In this document: piece by piece, positions 55,484-64,000 of the stretch
How positions within the stretch are numbered: position 1 is the stretch's first letter
Layout: every line of letters begins with the position of its first letter
Assembly (NCBI RefSeq): GCF_900113275.1
Contig: NZ_FOOU01000007.1
Span: forward strand, 1 to 64,000
Direction: 5' to 3'
DNA: 64,000 bases
Source: Neptunomonas qingdaonensis
GTDB taxonomy: Bacteria; Pseudomonadota; Gammaproteobacteria; Pseudomonadales; Balneatricaceae
Made by a program: the position numbers and the translations under genes
The notes under the pieces: model-generated
Seen by the model: the letters and a program-made list of their open reading frames with translations, nothing else
Databases searched by the model: none
Told to the model about the DNA's origin: nothing

Positions 55484-56824
55484 TTACAGTTCTAATTTCT
55501 TTTCAAGATAGTGAATATTCATACCGCCTTTAATGAAGTGAGCGTCACGAACAATATCCTGATGCAAGGCAATATTGGTACGAATGCCCTCAATCAGCAT
55601 TTCATCTAATGCATTTCTCATGCGAACCAGAGCGGTTTCGCGGTCTTCACCGTAAGTAATCAGCTTGGCTATCAGTGAGTCGTAATGAGGCGGTACTGTG
55701 TAGCCATCATACAAATGTGAATCAACACGCACGCCATTTCCGCCAGGCGCGTGAAAATGCACGACCTTACCAGGGCTTGGCAGGAATGTTTTAGCGTCTT
55801 CAGCATTGATACGGCACTCAAATGAATGTCCGCGTGCGACAATGTCTTCTTGTTTATAAGAAAGCGGAAGGCCTGCGGCAATGCGCAGTTGTTCTTTTAC
55901 GATATCGACGCCGGTAATCATCTCTGTTACCGGATGCTCCACCTGAACACGAGTGTTCATTTCGATGAAGTAAAACCCGCCATTTTCATATAGGAATTCA
56001 AACGTCCCCGCACCGCGATAACCAATTTTGATACAGGCATCTACGCAGGATTGTAAAACCTGGCGACGAGCTTCCGGATCAATGTGAGGTGCAGGCGCTT
56101 CTTCAACTACTTTCTGATGGCGGCGCTGCATCGAGCAGTCGCGATCGTAAAGATGAATGGCGTTGCCCTGGCCGTCGGCTAATACCTGAATTTCCACGTG
56201 GCGCGGATTTTCAAGATATTTTTCCATGTAGACCGTAGGGTCGCCAAATGCAGCGGCTGCTTCGGATTGAGTCACGTGAATAGAGCTGATAAGCGATGCT
56301 TCAGAATGCACCACTCGCATGCCGCGTCCACCACCGCCTGATGCTGCTTTGATAATGACGGGGTAGCCAATACGTTTAGCAATGGCGTGGATCTTGTCAG
56401 GATCGTCTGGTAGTGCACCGTCAGAACCCGGCACCGTAGGTACACCCGCTGTTTTCATGGCGGAAATAGCGGATACCTTGTCACCCATCATGCGAATGAC
56501 ATCGCCAGTAGGGCCGATAAATACGAAGCCTGATTGCTCTACCTGATCTGCAAATGCAGCGTTTTCTGCTAAGAATCCATACCCTGGGTGGATAGCAGTA
56601 GCATCGGTAACTTCGGCAGCACTGATGATTGCAGGGATGTTCAGGTAGCTCTTTGCTGAAGACGCAGGGCCAATACAAACGGCCTGATCGGCCAGTCGTA
56701 CATGCATAAGGTCGCGGTCTGGCTGAGAATGGATAGCAACGGTTTTGATGCCTAGTTCTTTACAGGCTCTCAGAATGCGCAGAGCAATCTCGCCACGGTT
56801 GGCAATAACAACTTTATCCAGCAT
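55484..56824 (-). CDS. accC: Biotin carboxylase subunit of acetyl-CoA carboxylase
   Basis: AccC (446 aa) carboxylates biotin on AccB with ATP and bicarbonate, the committed start of fatty acid synthesis. The start [28 protein letters not shown]-grasp [47 protein letters not shown] and [16 protein letters not shown] are all present. Length equals E. coli AccC (449). It follows accB by 32 nt. Confidence 0.98.
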   Translation of the reverse strand: MLDKVVIANRGEIALRILRACKELGIKTVAIHSQPDRDLMHVRLADQAVCIGPASSAKSYLNIPAIISAAEVTDATAIHPGYGFLAENAAFADQVEQSGFVFIGPTGDVIRMMGDKVSAISAMKTAGVPTVPGSDGALPDDPDKIHAIAKRIGYPVIIKAASGGGGRGMRVVHSEASLISSIHVTQSEAAAAFGDPTVYMEKYLENPRHVEIQVLADGQGNAIHLYDRDCSMQRRHQKVVEEAPAPHIDPEARRQVLQSCVDACIKIGYRGAGTFEFLYENGGFYFIEMNTRVQVEHPVTEMITGVDIVKEQLRIAAGLPLSYKQEDIVARGHSFECRINAEDAKTFLPSPGKVVHFHAPGGNGVRVDSHLYDGYTVPPHYDSLIAKLITYGEDRETALVRMRNALDEMLIEGIRTNIALHQDIVRDAHFIKGGMNIHYLEKKLEL

Positions 56825-56856
56825 CTGGTTAAGTTCCTTTAGCGATATTCGGGCAG

Positions 56857-57324
56857 TTAAACAATGGTAACCAGCGGCTGGTCAAATTCAACAGGCTGAC
56901 CGTCTTCAATCAAAATAGCTTCGATTACGCCGGATTTATCAGTTTCAATCTGGTTCATCATTTTCATGGCTTCAACGATACAGATAACTTCACCTGCTTT
57001 AACATGCTGACCTACTTCGATGAACGCTGGTGAGCTGGGAGATGCTGAGCGGTAAAAAGTACCGACCATAGGTGAACAGACGAGATGGCCTGACTGTTTA
57101 GCTTCTGCTATTGGGGCAGCCGGGGCTGCTGGCGCAGCAATGGGAGCTGCCGGAGCCGGTGCAGGCGCATATCCTTGTTGTGGAGGATAAGGCATAGCGT
57201 ATTGAGGTTGAACGCTAGATGCACGGCTAATGCGGACCGACTCTTCACCTTCTTTAATTTCGATTTCGTTAATATCGGATTCTTCCAGAAGTTCAATCAG
57301 CTTTTTTACTTTGCGGATGTCCAT
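56857..57324 (-). CDS. accB: Biotin carboxyl carrier protein of acetyl-CoA carboxylase
   Basis: AccB (155 aa). The C-terminal biotinyl domain has the biotinylated Lys121 in [10 protein letters not shown], and the thumb [13 protein letters not shown] is visible. An Ala/Pro linker with repeated AAPAAP joins it to the N-terminal [21 protein letters not shown]. In E. coli accB is autoregulated, and this gene likely has a similar level control. First gene of accB-accC. Confidence 0.97.
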   Translation of the reverse strand: MDIRKVKKLIELLEESDINEIEIKEGEESVRISRASSVQPQYAMPYPPQQGYAPAPAPAAPIAAPAAPAAPIAEAKQSGHLVCSPMVGTFYRSASPSSPAFIEVGQHVKAGEVICIVEAMKMMNQIETDKSGVIEAILIEDGQPVEFDQPLVTIV

Positions 57325-57381
57325 TCTATTCTCATTCTCTCAATGTAAAAGCGAGATACAAATTTCGCTTTTAGTTTGGGT

Positions 57382-57825
57382 TCAGGTGTTTTTTGTCAGC
57401 TTAATTGCAGAACTTAGCGCATAATTATAGCCATCAACTCCTAAACCACAAATGACGCCTTTGGCGATATCTGATAGGTAAGAGTGATGTCGGAAAGTTT
57501 CACGAGCATGAACATTGGACAGGTGGACTTCAATAAAGGGGATGCTAACGCCCAGTAGGGCATCTCTGATCGCGACACTGGTATGAGTGTATGCGGCCGG
57601 ATTTATAATAATGAAGTCAACCTTGTCTTCGCGTGCCTGATGAATCCGATCAATGAGTGCTGACTCGGCATTGCTTTGAAAATAATCAAGCTCATGGCCG
57701 GCCAGTAACGCATTTTGTCGCAAATCCAGTTCGACCTCCTGAAGCGTCGTTGAACCATAAACTTCAGGTTCGCGGCTACCCAATAAATTTAGATTGGGCC
57801 CGTTTAGGAGTAGAAATCTGGACAT
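57382..57825 (-). CDS. aroQ: 3-dehydroquinate dehydratase, type II
   Basis: Type II dehydroquinase (147 aa) of the shikimate pathway, a dodecamer. Start [21 protein letters not shown] includes the catalytic Tyr/Arg loop; [17 protein letters not shown] and [16 protein letters not shown] hold the substrate-binding residues. Length matches the family. It is 58 nt upstream of accB, the usual aroQ-accB-accC order. Confidence 0.97.
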   Translation of the reverse strand: MSRFLLLNGPNLNLLGSREPEVYGSTTLQEVELDLRQNALLAGHELDYFQSNAESALIDRIHQAREDKVDFIIINPAAYTHTSVAIRDALLGVSIPFIEVHLSNVHARETFRHHSYLSDIAKGVICGLGVDGYNYALSSAIKLTKNT

Positions 57826-58118
57826 TTATAAATGCCTCGTCTGCAGTGAGTTCATGATGACAGTAAACTTGCGAGATAGTTTGCATGAAAGGAATAAGGC
57901 TGTCCAGAAAATGGTGATTTATTTGCAGGATGGCAGCCGTTAGGCGACGTTCGTCACTATTCTATTTCTATGGGGCGTTGCAGGCTGGTAGGTTAAGGCT
58001 AGATTAATAGAAGTCTTTTGGATTCTGTCTACCTCATACGCCTTATTGATTATAGTGTCTAAATGAGTAATAGTGCCGCGCAGTACAGAAAGTTTACGGT
58101 TTCTGATTATATAGAGGG
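57826..58118. other. Divergent promoter region between aroQ and DUF2333
   Basis: A gap of 293 bp with no gene seen on either strand. It should contain the aroQ-accBC promoter and the promoter of the plus-strand pair. I cannot assign a convincing -35/-10 pair. Confidence 0.4.
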
Positions 58119-59153
58119 ATGATTTTGGATAAGTTACAGCAGATCTGGTTGACCTTTTGGGACGCACTCACCGCAAAAATAGGGGGAGGGCGAATTATCC
58201 AAGGAATTTTTTCGATAGCGGTGCTTTATCTATTGGTTGCGGGGGCTATTGGCGTTTATTGGAGCTGGGAGCCGGATCCTGTAGCGGTGCACATCGAGCA
58301 GACCACTGATAAGAGTGTTGTCGGTGTAGGAACGACAGGCGCGCTGATCAGTGTTGTACAGACATTATTAGAAAAACCCGGTGGTTATCTGAGCAATGAT
58401 CGTACGCCTCCGGGCGTATGGCTTGATAATACACCGAACTGGGAGTTTGGTGTGCTTGTACAGGCGCGTGATATGGCCCGTGCGATGCGTAAGGATTTCA
58501 GTCGCTCTCAATCACAATCTACCGAAGATGCTGATCTGGCTCCTGCTGAGCCTATGCTTAATTTTAATAATAACAGCTGGCTATTTCCTGCGACTGAAAC
58601 TGAATACAAAAAAGCGCTAAAAGGGCTGTATAGCTACTATGGGCGCCTGCAAGATCCGAGTCAGCCGGACGCCCAGTTTTATGCCCGCGCCGATAATCTT
58701 AATAACTGGTTGGCTGATGTCAGCACCCGTTTAGGTAGTCTGTCACAGAGGCTGAGCGCGAGTGTGGGACAAAAACGATTGAATACAGACCTCGCAGGTG
58801 AGAAGTCTGCGCAGCAGTCGACCTCTTCTAAGCAGGACATGGAGGTAAAAACCTCATGGTTTGAATTGGATGATGTGTTTTACGAAGCGCGTGGTACCGC
58901 GTGGGCGCTGATTCAACTGTTAAAAGGAATAGAGCAGGATTTCGGACCGGCGTTAGAGAAGAAAAATGCCCGCGTGAGTTTGTTGCAGATCGTGCGTGAA
59001 CTCGAGTCAACACAGGGCACTATCTGGAGCCCGATAATTCTTAACGGTAACGAATTTGGTCTTCTGGCGAATCACTCATTGGTAATGGCATCTTATATAT
59101 CGCGTGCTAACGCTGCCATTATAGATCTGCGTGAATTGCTGGCTCAGGGATAA
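58119..59153 (+). CDS. DUF2333 family membrane protein
   Basis: A 344-aa protein with one N-terminal membrane helix at about residues 29-48 (FSIAVLYLLVAGAIGVYWSW) and a mostly helical periplasmic part. The block PGGYLSNDRTPPGVWLDNTPNWEFG is a hallmark of the DUF2333 family, which has no known function. The ribosome binding site GAGGG touches ATG 58119 directly; TTG 58125 would have better spacing and would drop two residues. It is 16 bp upstream of a ParA gene, so both are probably made together. Confidence 0.88.
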   Translation: MILDKLQQIWLTFWDALTAKIGGGRIIQGIFSIAVLYLLVAGAIGVYWSWEPDPVAVHIEQTTDKSVVGVGTTGALISVVQTLLEKPGGYLSNDRTPPGVWLDNTPNWEFGVLVQARDMARAMRKDFSRSQSQSTEDADLAPAEPMLNFNNNSWLFPATETEYKKALKGLYSYYGRLQDPSQPDAQFYARADNLNNWLADVSTRLGSLSQRLSASVGQKRLNTDLAGEKSAQQSTSSKQDMEVKTSWFELDDVFYEARGTAWALIQLLKGIEQDFGPALEKKNARVSLLQIVRELESTQGTIWSPIILNGNEFGLLANHSLVMASYISRANAAIIDLRELLAQG

Positions 59154-59169
59154 TAATAAGGAATAACTG

Positions 59170-59934
59170 ATGATACGTGTGGTTTTTAACCAGAAAGGTG
59201 GTGTCGGCAAGTCGAGTATTACATCGAATTTAGCGGCTATCAGTGCGGCGAAAGGTCTGAAAACATTAGTGATTGATCTGGACCCGCAGTGCAACTCAAC
59301 TCAGTACATTTATGGTGCCGGGAGCGATGAGTTAACACAGGATGTTAAAGCTTTTTTTGAGCAAACATTAACTTTTCAAATGAAACCACAGGGAGCAGAC
59401 GCGTTTATTCATGAGACACCTTATGACAATCTATTTCTGATCCCTGCCAATCGTGATGTGGCGGATCTTCAAACCAAGCTGGAAACGAAACACAAAATTT
59501 ATAAGTTGAAAGAAGCCGTTGAAAAATTGACGCACTTTGATGCTATTTATATCGATACACCCCCTGCGTTTAACTTCTTTACCTTATCTGCGCTGGTCGC
59601 TGCTGAACGTTGTCTGATTCCTTTTGATTGTGATGAATTTGCACGTCATGCTCTTTATTCATTACTGGATAATGTCAATGAAACGCGTATGGATCATAAC
59701 GCTGCACTCGAAGTTGAAGGCATTGTGGTTAATCAGTTTCAGCCAAGAGCCACATTGCCGAGACAAATGGTGGAAGCGCTGCAAGCCGAAAAACTGCCTG
59801 TGCTTAATTCTAAGATCTCTTCTTCGGTGAAAATGCGTGAATCGCATAACGTATCGATGCCTTTGGTTCACTACGCGCCCAAGCATAAGTTGACGCAGGA
59901 ATTTATAGAACTGTTCAATGAGTTGCATCCTTAG
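59170..59934 (+). CDS. ParA-family ATPase
   Basis: A 254-aa ParA/Soj-like ATPase with the deviant Walker A FNQKGGVGKSS at residues 5-15, the A' motif YIDTPPAF (about 117-124) and VIDLDPQCNSTQY. No ParB gene follows, and the protein is shorter and different from chromosomal ParA; it may position another cargo such as a membrane complex. The preceding DUF2333 gene is the only partner in the operon. A terminator follows 21 bp later. Confidence 0.9.
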   Translation: MIRVVFNQKGGVGKSSITSNLAAISAAKGLKTLVIDLDPQCNSTQYIYGAGSDELTQDVKAFFEQTLTFQMKPQGADAFIHETPYDNLFLIPANRDVADLQTKLETKHKIYKLKEAVEKLTHFDAIYIDTPPAFNFFTLSALVAAERCLIPFDCDEFARHALYSLLDNVNETRMDHNAALEVEGIVVNQFQPRATLPRQMVEALQAEKLPVLNSKISSSVKMRESHNVSMPLVHYAPKHKLTQEFIELFNELHP

Positions 59935-59955
59935 ATAGCATTATGCATGCACAAT

Positions 59956-59983
59956 AAAAAACGGAGCCTATGCTCCGTTTTTT
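59956..59983. terminator. Bidirectional terminator between parA and hpt
   Basis: Stem AAAAAACGGAGC/GCTCCGTTTTTT with a CTAT loop and T runs on both strands; serves the two convergent genes. Confidence 0.9.
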
Positions 59984-60030
59984 ATTGTTGAATACTTATT
60001 CACATTGTTTGTGCGCAGCAAAAGTGTGTA

Positions 60031-60603
60031 TTACATCCCCTTGACTGCAAATATTCCAGGCGCATTGCGCCAGTAGCCATGATAGTCCATACCGAAACCG
60101 AAGATGTAACGGTCTTCAACTTCAAGTCCGACAAAATCGGCTTTCAGGTCCTGGCGTGCTTTTCGGCTATGCAGCTTATTTACCAGTACGGCAGAATGCA
60201 CTTCGGTAGCGCCATTTTTACGGCAATAGTCGATAATTTCGGCCAACGTGTGTCCTTCATCCAGAATATCATCAACAATAAGAACCGGGCGGCCGTTAAA
60301 ATCGATCATCGGCGCAACTTTCCATTCCAGTTCATGGCCCGATGTGCCGTTCCGGTAACGTGTGGCATGCATATAGCTGGCTTCGAGCGGGAAATTAAGT
60401 TTTGTCAGTAACTTTCCGCCAATCACCAGTCCGCCATTCATCACCGTAAAAATTACTGGATTTCGTTCGGCTAACGACTCGGTGATCTCTTTAGCCATCT
60501 GTTCGATGGACGCTTCAACGTCAGTTTCACTGAAGAGTTGATCAGCTTCGCTGTAAATTTTTTTGATATGTTCAAGGTCGGTGTTGGGCGTGCTGTTAAT
60601 CAA
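60031..60603 (-). CDS. hpt: Hypoxanthine(-guanine) phosphoribosyltransferase
   Basis: Purine salvage enzyme that makes IMP or GMP from hypoxanthine or guanine and PRPP. The PRPP-binding signature VLIVDDILDEGHTLAEI and the loop VMNGGLVIGGKLL are present; EDRYIFGFGMDYHGYWRN near the end holds the base-contact region. The frame runs back to TTG 60687, adding 28 hydrophobic residues without family match; I use TTG 60603, which gives 190 aa starting LINSTPNTDLEHIKK. The start codon is uncertain. It is divergent from upp. Confidence 0.88.
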   Translation of the reverse strand: MINSTPNTDLEHIKKIYSEADQLFSETDVEASIEQMAKEITESLAERNPVIFTVMNGGLVIGGKLLTKLNFPLEASYMHATRYRNGTSGHELEWKVAPMIDFNGRPVLIVDDILDEGHTLAEIIDYCRKNGATEVHSAVLVNKLHSRKARQDLKADFVGLEVEDRYIFGFGMDYHGYWRNAPGIFAVKGM

Positions 60604-60797
60604 GGGCGGCTTCTCAGAAGGAAGTTGATTGTTAAATAAGTAAGATTGCAAGAGCATAAACATACTGATCAAGGCGAAAAAGGGCAAGTTTGACAGATCA
60701 ATTCATGACATTAGAGTCGGGTTTGGTTACTCTTTCGACCTAAGGATAACGAATAGATCAAGATGCCTGGAAGCGCATCGAATAGTGAGAAAAAAAT

Positions 60798-61424
60798 ATG
60801 AGCGTCCTCGAGATAAAACACCCGTTAGTGCGTCACAAATTAAGTTTAATGCGCGTTTCATCCGTCAGTACCCGAAGTTTTCGACAGTTAGCAGCAGAAG
60901 TTGGCGCTCTTTTGACCTATGAAGCAACAAAGGACCTCGAACTTGAAGAACACGATATCGAGGGTTGGTGTGGTCCGATTAAAGGGGAGCAGATTAAAGG
61001 AAAAAAATTCACGGTAGTTCCTATTTTGCGCGCCGGTATTGGTATGTTAGATGGCGTATTGGATCTGGTGCCCAGTGCAAAAATTAGTGTGGTTGGGCTA
61101 TATCGTGATGAGGAAACATTGGAGCCTGTGCCTTATTTTGAAAAGTTAGCACATGATATTGAAGAGCGTATGGCGCTAATCGTTGATCCAATGCTGGCGA
61201 CAGGTGGCTCGATGATCGCCACCATTGAAATGCTAAAAGCCGCAGGATGTACTAGTATTCGGGCACTTGTTTTAGTTGCTGCCCCGGAAGGCATTGCAAA
61301 GGTGCAGGCTGCGCATCCGGATGTAGATATTTATACCGCGTCGATTGATAGCCACTTGAATGAAAATGGCTACATTATTCCTGGATTGGGTGATGCGGGC
61401 GATAAAATTTTCGGCACAAAATAA
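60798..61424 (+). CDS. upp: Uracil phosphoribosyltransferase
   Basis: Upp (208 aa) makes UMP from uracil and PRPP. The N-terminus begins [49 protein letters not shown] and the PRPP motif [17 protein letters not shown] (about 128-144) are present, with the C-terminal uracil-contact [17 protein letters not shown]. Length equals E. coli Upp. It is 25 bp upstream of uraA, so uracil uptake and use are coupled. Confidence 0.98.
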   Translation: MSVLEIKHPLVRHKLSLMRVSSVSTRSFRQLAAEVGALLTYEATKDLELEEHDIEGWCGPIKGEQIKGKKFTVVPILRAGIGMLDGVLDLVPSAKISVVGLYRDEETLEPVPYFEKLAHDIEERMALIVDPMLATGGSMIATIEMLKAAGCTSIRALVLVAAPEGIAKVQAAHPDVDIYTASIDSHLNENGYIIPGLGDAGDKIFGTK

Positions 61425-61449
61425 CTGTTAACCTGAAATTGGAATATAA

Positions 61450-62736
61450 ATGAACGCACATGAACCCTTGTGGAAAAGCGCGTTAGCCGGCTCGCAAATG
61501 TTGTTTGTCGCATTTGGTGCGCTGGTATTGATGCCACTTTTGACCGGGATGGATCCTAGTGTCGCTTTATTTACGGCAGGTCTTGGAACCTTGCTTTTTC
61601 ATTTCGTCACCAAAAACAGAGTGCCTATTTTTCTGGCGTCATCTTTTGCATTTATCGCGCCGATTCTTTATAGCGTCCAAACCTGGGGTATGTCGGATAC
61701 CTTAGGGGCGTTGTTGGCTGCCGGTATCGTCTACATGTTGCTGGGTGTCTTGGTGAAAGTGAAAGGTGTTGGTTTTATACACCATTTAATGCCGCCTGTC
61801 GTGACAGGGCCGGTGATTATGGTGATCGGATTGGGTCTGGCACCGGTGGCTGTGAATATGGCGATGGGTAAAACCGGCGATGGTAGCATGGTGATATTTC
61901 CGTATATGGACGCCATGATAGTGTCGATGAGTGCTTTATTGACCACCTTGCTGGTGGCGACGCTGGCAAAAGGTATCTTCCGCCTCATTCCTATTTTATT
62001 CGGCGTGATTGTTGGTTACGTCATCGCCTTCTTTATGGGGATGGTGAATTTTGATGCGGTAACGATAGCGCCGCTATTCGCGGTTCCTGAGTTTGTATCT
62101 CCTACGCTCAACTGGGCGGCCATTCTTTTTATGATTCCTGTGTCGATTGCACCCGCCATTGAACATGTGGGTGACGTGCTGGCCATTAGTAATGTTACCG
62201 GTAAAGACTACGTCAAAAATCCAGGGCTGCACCGCACACTGTTTGGTGATGGCTTGGCTACGTCGGCAGCGGCACTGTTGGGTGGGCCACCGAATACGAC
62301 CTATTCAGAAGTCACCGGCGCGGTCATGCTGACAAAAACCTTCAATCCGATCGTTATGATCTGGGCGGCGTGCATCGCTATGTCGATGGCGCTCGTCGCT
62401 AAGTTTGGTGCCGCATTACAAACGATTCCGGCACCGGTCATGGGTGGGATTTTGATTTTGTTGTTTGGTTCTATTGCGGCGGTAGGCTTGAATACACTCA
62501 TCAAAGCGCGTGTCGACCTGGCAGAACAGCGTAATCTGGTGATTGTCGCGACTGTGTTGATATTCGGTATCGGCGGCATGGCGATTGGCGGCAATGATTT
62601 CAATCTTCAGGGGATCAGCCTGTGTGGTGTGGTCGCTATTTTACTCAACTTGATTTTGCCAAAAGAAGAGCTGGAATGTGACGATCTGCATGAAGAGCAA
62701 GCGGTGATTGATGACTTAATTGAGCATACTCGTTAA
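61450..62736 (+). CDS. uraA: Uracil permease UraA
   Basis: Uracil:H+ symporter (428 aa) of the NCS2/NAT family with about 14 membrane segments. Characteristic motifs are LFHFVTKNRVPIFLASSFAF, the substrate-site EHVGDVLAISNVTGKDY and GPPNTTYSEVTGAV. The C-terminus is a short acidic tail. Placed after upp and followed by a strong terminator. Confidence 0.97.
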   Translation: MNAHEPLWKSALAGSQMLFVAFGALVLMPLLTGMDPSVALFTAGLGTLLFHFVTKNRVPIFLASSFAFIAPILYSVQTWGMSDTLGALLAAGIVYMLLGVLVKVKGVGFIHHLMPPVVTGPVIMVIGLGLAPVAVNMAMGKTGDGSMVIFPYMDAMIVSMSALLTTLLVATLAKGIFRLIPILFGVIVGYVIAFFMGMVNFDAVTIAPLFAVPEFVSPTLNWAAILFMIPVSIAPAIEHVGDVLAISNVTGKDYVKNPGLHRTLFGDGLATSAAALLGGPPNTTYSEVTGAVMLTKTFNPIVMIWAACIAMSMALVAKFGAALQTIPAPVMGGILILLFGSIAAVGLNTLIKARVDLAEQRNLVIVATVLIFGIGGMAIGGNDFNLQGISLCGVVAILLNLILPKEELECDDLHEEQAVIDDLIEHTR

Positions 62737-62753
62737 GTCTTTCGATGTTAGCA

Positions 62754-62779
62754 AAACCCTGCTTTGGCAGGGTTTTTTT
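62754..62779 (+). terminator. Terminator after uraA
   Basis: Stem AAACCCTGC/GCAGGGTTT with a TTTG loop and a seven-T run. The following 190 bp to the next gene hold nothing that I can assign. Confidence 0.92.
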
Positions 62780-62971
62780 ATGCCCGGATAGAGGCGTTTT
62801 ATAACCAAAAAATAAGTCGAAATATATACTGAAAAGCTATTGCAGAGAATTTTATCTGGGCATATGCTGCGCTCATCTTTACGCCATTATCGCCCGATAA
62901 TGCCGGCCACTTTTTCTACAACAGCTTTTAATAACACACTGATTTTTTATTCCAGTAGGAACATTACAGCA

Positions 62972-64000
62972 ATGAAATCTGAAACTCAGCCTATCGCTTC
63001 AAAGTTCGGGACGCTTTTGGGCGTTGCCTCGGGTGATGTGCCTGTCTATTCCTCCCATTATCCTTCCGCGGACGATAATGAATTGCCAAACCGACATGCC
63101 TATCGTAGCTATGTTGATGGCATTTTCATGGGATATAAGTGGCAGTGTGTTGAGTTAGCGAGACGCTGGTTATATATCAACAAAGGGTACATTTTTGATG
63201 ATGTGGCGATGGCCTATGAAATCTTTCATTTGCAATCGGTCCGCGTCATCGCTGACAACAGTCGTTTGCCTTTGAAGTCATTTCGCAATGGCTCTTTGCG
63301 TCATCCTGAACCAGGTGCACTCTTGATCTGGAGTGAAGGCGGCGAGTTTGAAGTTACCGGGCATGTCGCTGTGATTACCGAAGTTACGCCAACCTGTTTG
63401 CGGCTCATTGAACAAAATGTCACCCATAGCGTCTGGCAGGAAGGGCAACAGTATTCGCGCGAAATACCCGCAAGAATAACCGCCGATGGTAGCTATTGGC
63501 TGCGTTGCTCGTATGGAGATGCGACTATTCTTGGCTGGGTCGTGCAGACAGAAGACGATACCTATGCCGAAGTGATTGAACCACCCAAGCCTGAACTGTT
63601 TGACCTTCAGCTGCGTCAATTGGCGGATAAAGGACAGACGTCGCGGGCGTGGTTAAATATGGCTAACCCTGACGAAGAAGCGTACGTGGCTATGATGGGC
63701 AGTCATAAGTTGGGTAGCCGTGCAGAAGATCAACATCGTTATTTTGTGCAGTCAGAAACCGCGCAGCGTGAGTTAAAACGGGCAACCAATGAGCTACATG
63801 CATTGTTTATGCACGCCACTGACTATGTATTACAAGATGACGCTTTATTGGAAAAATTTAATATTCCAGTGGCATTGTGGCCTAAGATTCATCAATCCTG
63901 GGATAACCGCCGTAATCAGATGATTACCGGACGTTTTGATTTCAGCGTGTCGGGTCGTGGTATTAAAGTCTACGAATACAACTGTGATTCAGCATCCTGT
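62972..64000 (+). CDS. gss: Glutathionylspermidine synthetase/amidase, N-terminal part (cut by window end)
   Basis: The frame from ATG 62972 is open to the last base (343 codons), so the gene continues outside. The N-terminal CHAP-type amidase domain, with FGTLLGVASGDVPVYSSHY and the catalytic Cys in GYKWQCVELARRW, is followed by GHVAVITEV with the catalytic His. From about residue 205 the ATP-grasp synthetase domain begins, including ATNELHALFMHATDYVLQDD and the RFDFSVSGRGIKVYEYNCDSASC segment. This is the E. coli Gss layout, which makes and breaks glutathionylspermidine. A reverse frame at 63278-63619 is a shadow. Confidence 0.93.
   Translation, partial: MKSETQPIASKFGTLLGVASGDVPVYSSHYPSADDNELPNRHAYRSYVDGIFMGYKWQCVELARRWLYINKGYIFDDVAMAYEIFHLQSVRVIADNSRLPLKSFRNGSLRHPEPGALLIWSEGGEFEVTGHVAVITEVTPTCLRLIEQNVTHSVWQEGQQYSREIPARITADGSYWLRCSYGDATILGWVVQTEDDTYAEVIEPPKPELFDLQLRQLADKGQTSRAWLNMANPDEEAYVAMMGSHKLGSRAEDQHRYFVQSETAQRELKRATNELHALFMHATDYVLQDDALLEKFNIPVALWPKIHQSWDNRRNQMITGRFDFSVSGRGIKVYEYNCDSASC

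Noticed and set aside
63278-63619. Minus-strand open frame at the end of the window
   Set aside because: It is antisense to the glutathionylspermidine synthetase/amidase gene, whose plus-strand translation matches a known enzyme throughout.

Overview
The window is a continuous stretch of core chromosome from a gammaproteobacterium. I see no insertion sequence, prophage, integrase or CRISPR array. Gene content and order (rpoE-rseA-rseC-mucD-lepA-lepB-rnc-era-recO-pdxJ-acpS; accB-accC-prmA-DUF3426-dusB-fis-purH-purD; prkA-yeaH-spoVR) follow the Pseudomonas/Oceanospirillales pattern. Moderate base composition, a betaine uptake operon beside a CosR/EctR-like MarR gene, and a leucine dehydrogenase/branched-chain 2-oxoacid dehydrogenase operon suggest a marine Oceanospirillaceae-type bacterium (inference; genus not determined).

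Layout. 1-280: the end of an rRNA operon (5S rRNA plus terminator). 447-2689: sdhE, ygfX and convergent nadB. 2920-6315: the envelope-stress sigma factor locus, with an unusual anti-sigma gene that joins RseA to the C-terminal domain of RseB. 6485-12970: a tight translation, RNA-processing and cofactor cluster, lepA-lepB-DUF4845-rnc-era-recO-pdxJ-acpS. 12934-16805: a MarR-type regulator divergent from a glycine betaine ABC transporter, with a perfect operator-like palindrome between them. 16913-29583: metabolic genes (phhB, spermidine-synthase-like, cysM, relA-mazG, ppc, adk, hemH-rlmB, an SGNH esterase, a GNAT). 29654-33561: ackA and a short-type phosphotransacetylase, then argP/argO. 33617-35182: a repeat-rich peptidoglycan-binding lipoprotein and a HIT protein. 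35286-40044: prkA-yeaH-spoVR. 40224-44575: leucine dehydrogenase and BCKDH E1a/E1b/E2. 44977-48880: three neighbouring envelope-type genes that share one C-terminal NTF2-like domain. 49156-57825 (minus strand): aroQ, accB-accC, prmA, DUF3426, dusB-fis, purH-purD. 58119-59934: DUF2333 and an orphan ParA. 60031-62736: hpt divergent from upp-uraA (base salvage). 62972-64000: the 5' part of glutathionylspermidine synthetase/amidase, cut by the window edge.

The most unusual points are the RseA-RseB(C) fusion with no LolA-like RseB sensor domain, the three-gene envelope cluster with a shared C-terminal domain (one member carries in-frame 12-bp and 15-bp tandem repeats), and the lipoprotein with eight degenerate repeats of about 23 residues plus a peptidoglycan-binding domain. 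Three regulatory palindromes are also worth testing: upstream of proX, upstream of the leucine dehydrogenase operon, and an FNR/CRP-like site upstream of pta-ackA. Start codons were moved downstream of the longest open frame where a ribosome binding site, signal peptide or family N-terminus supported it.
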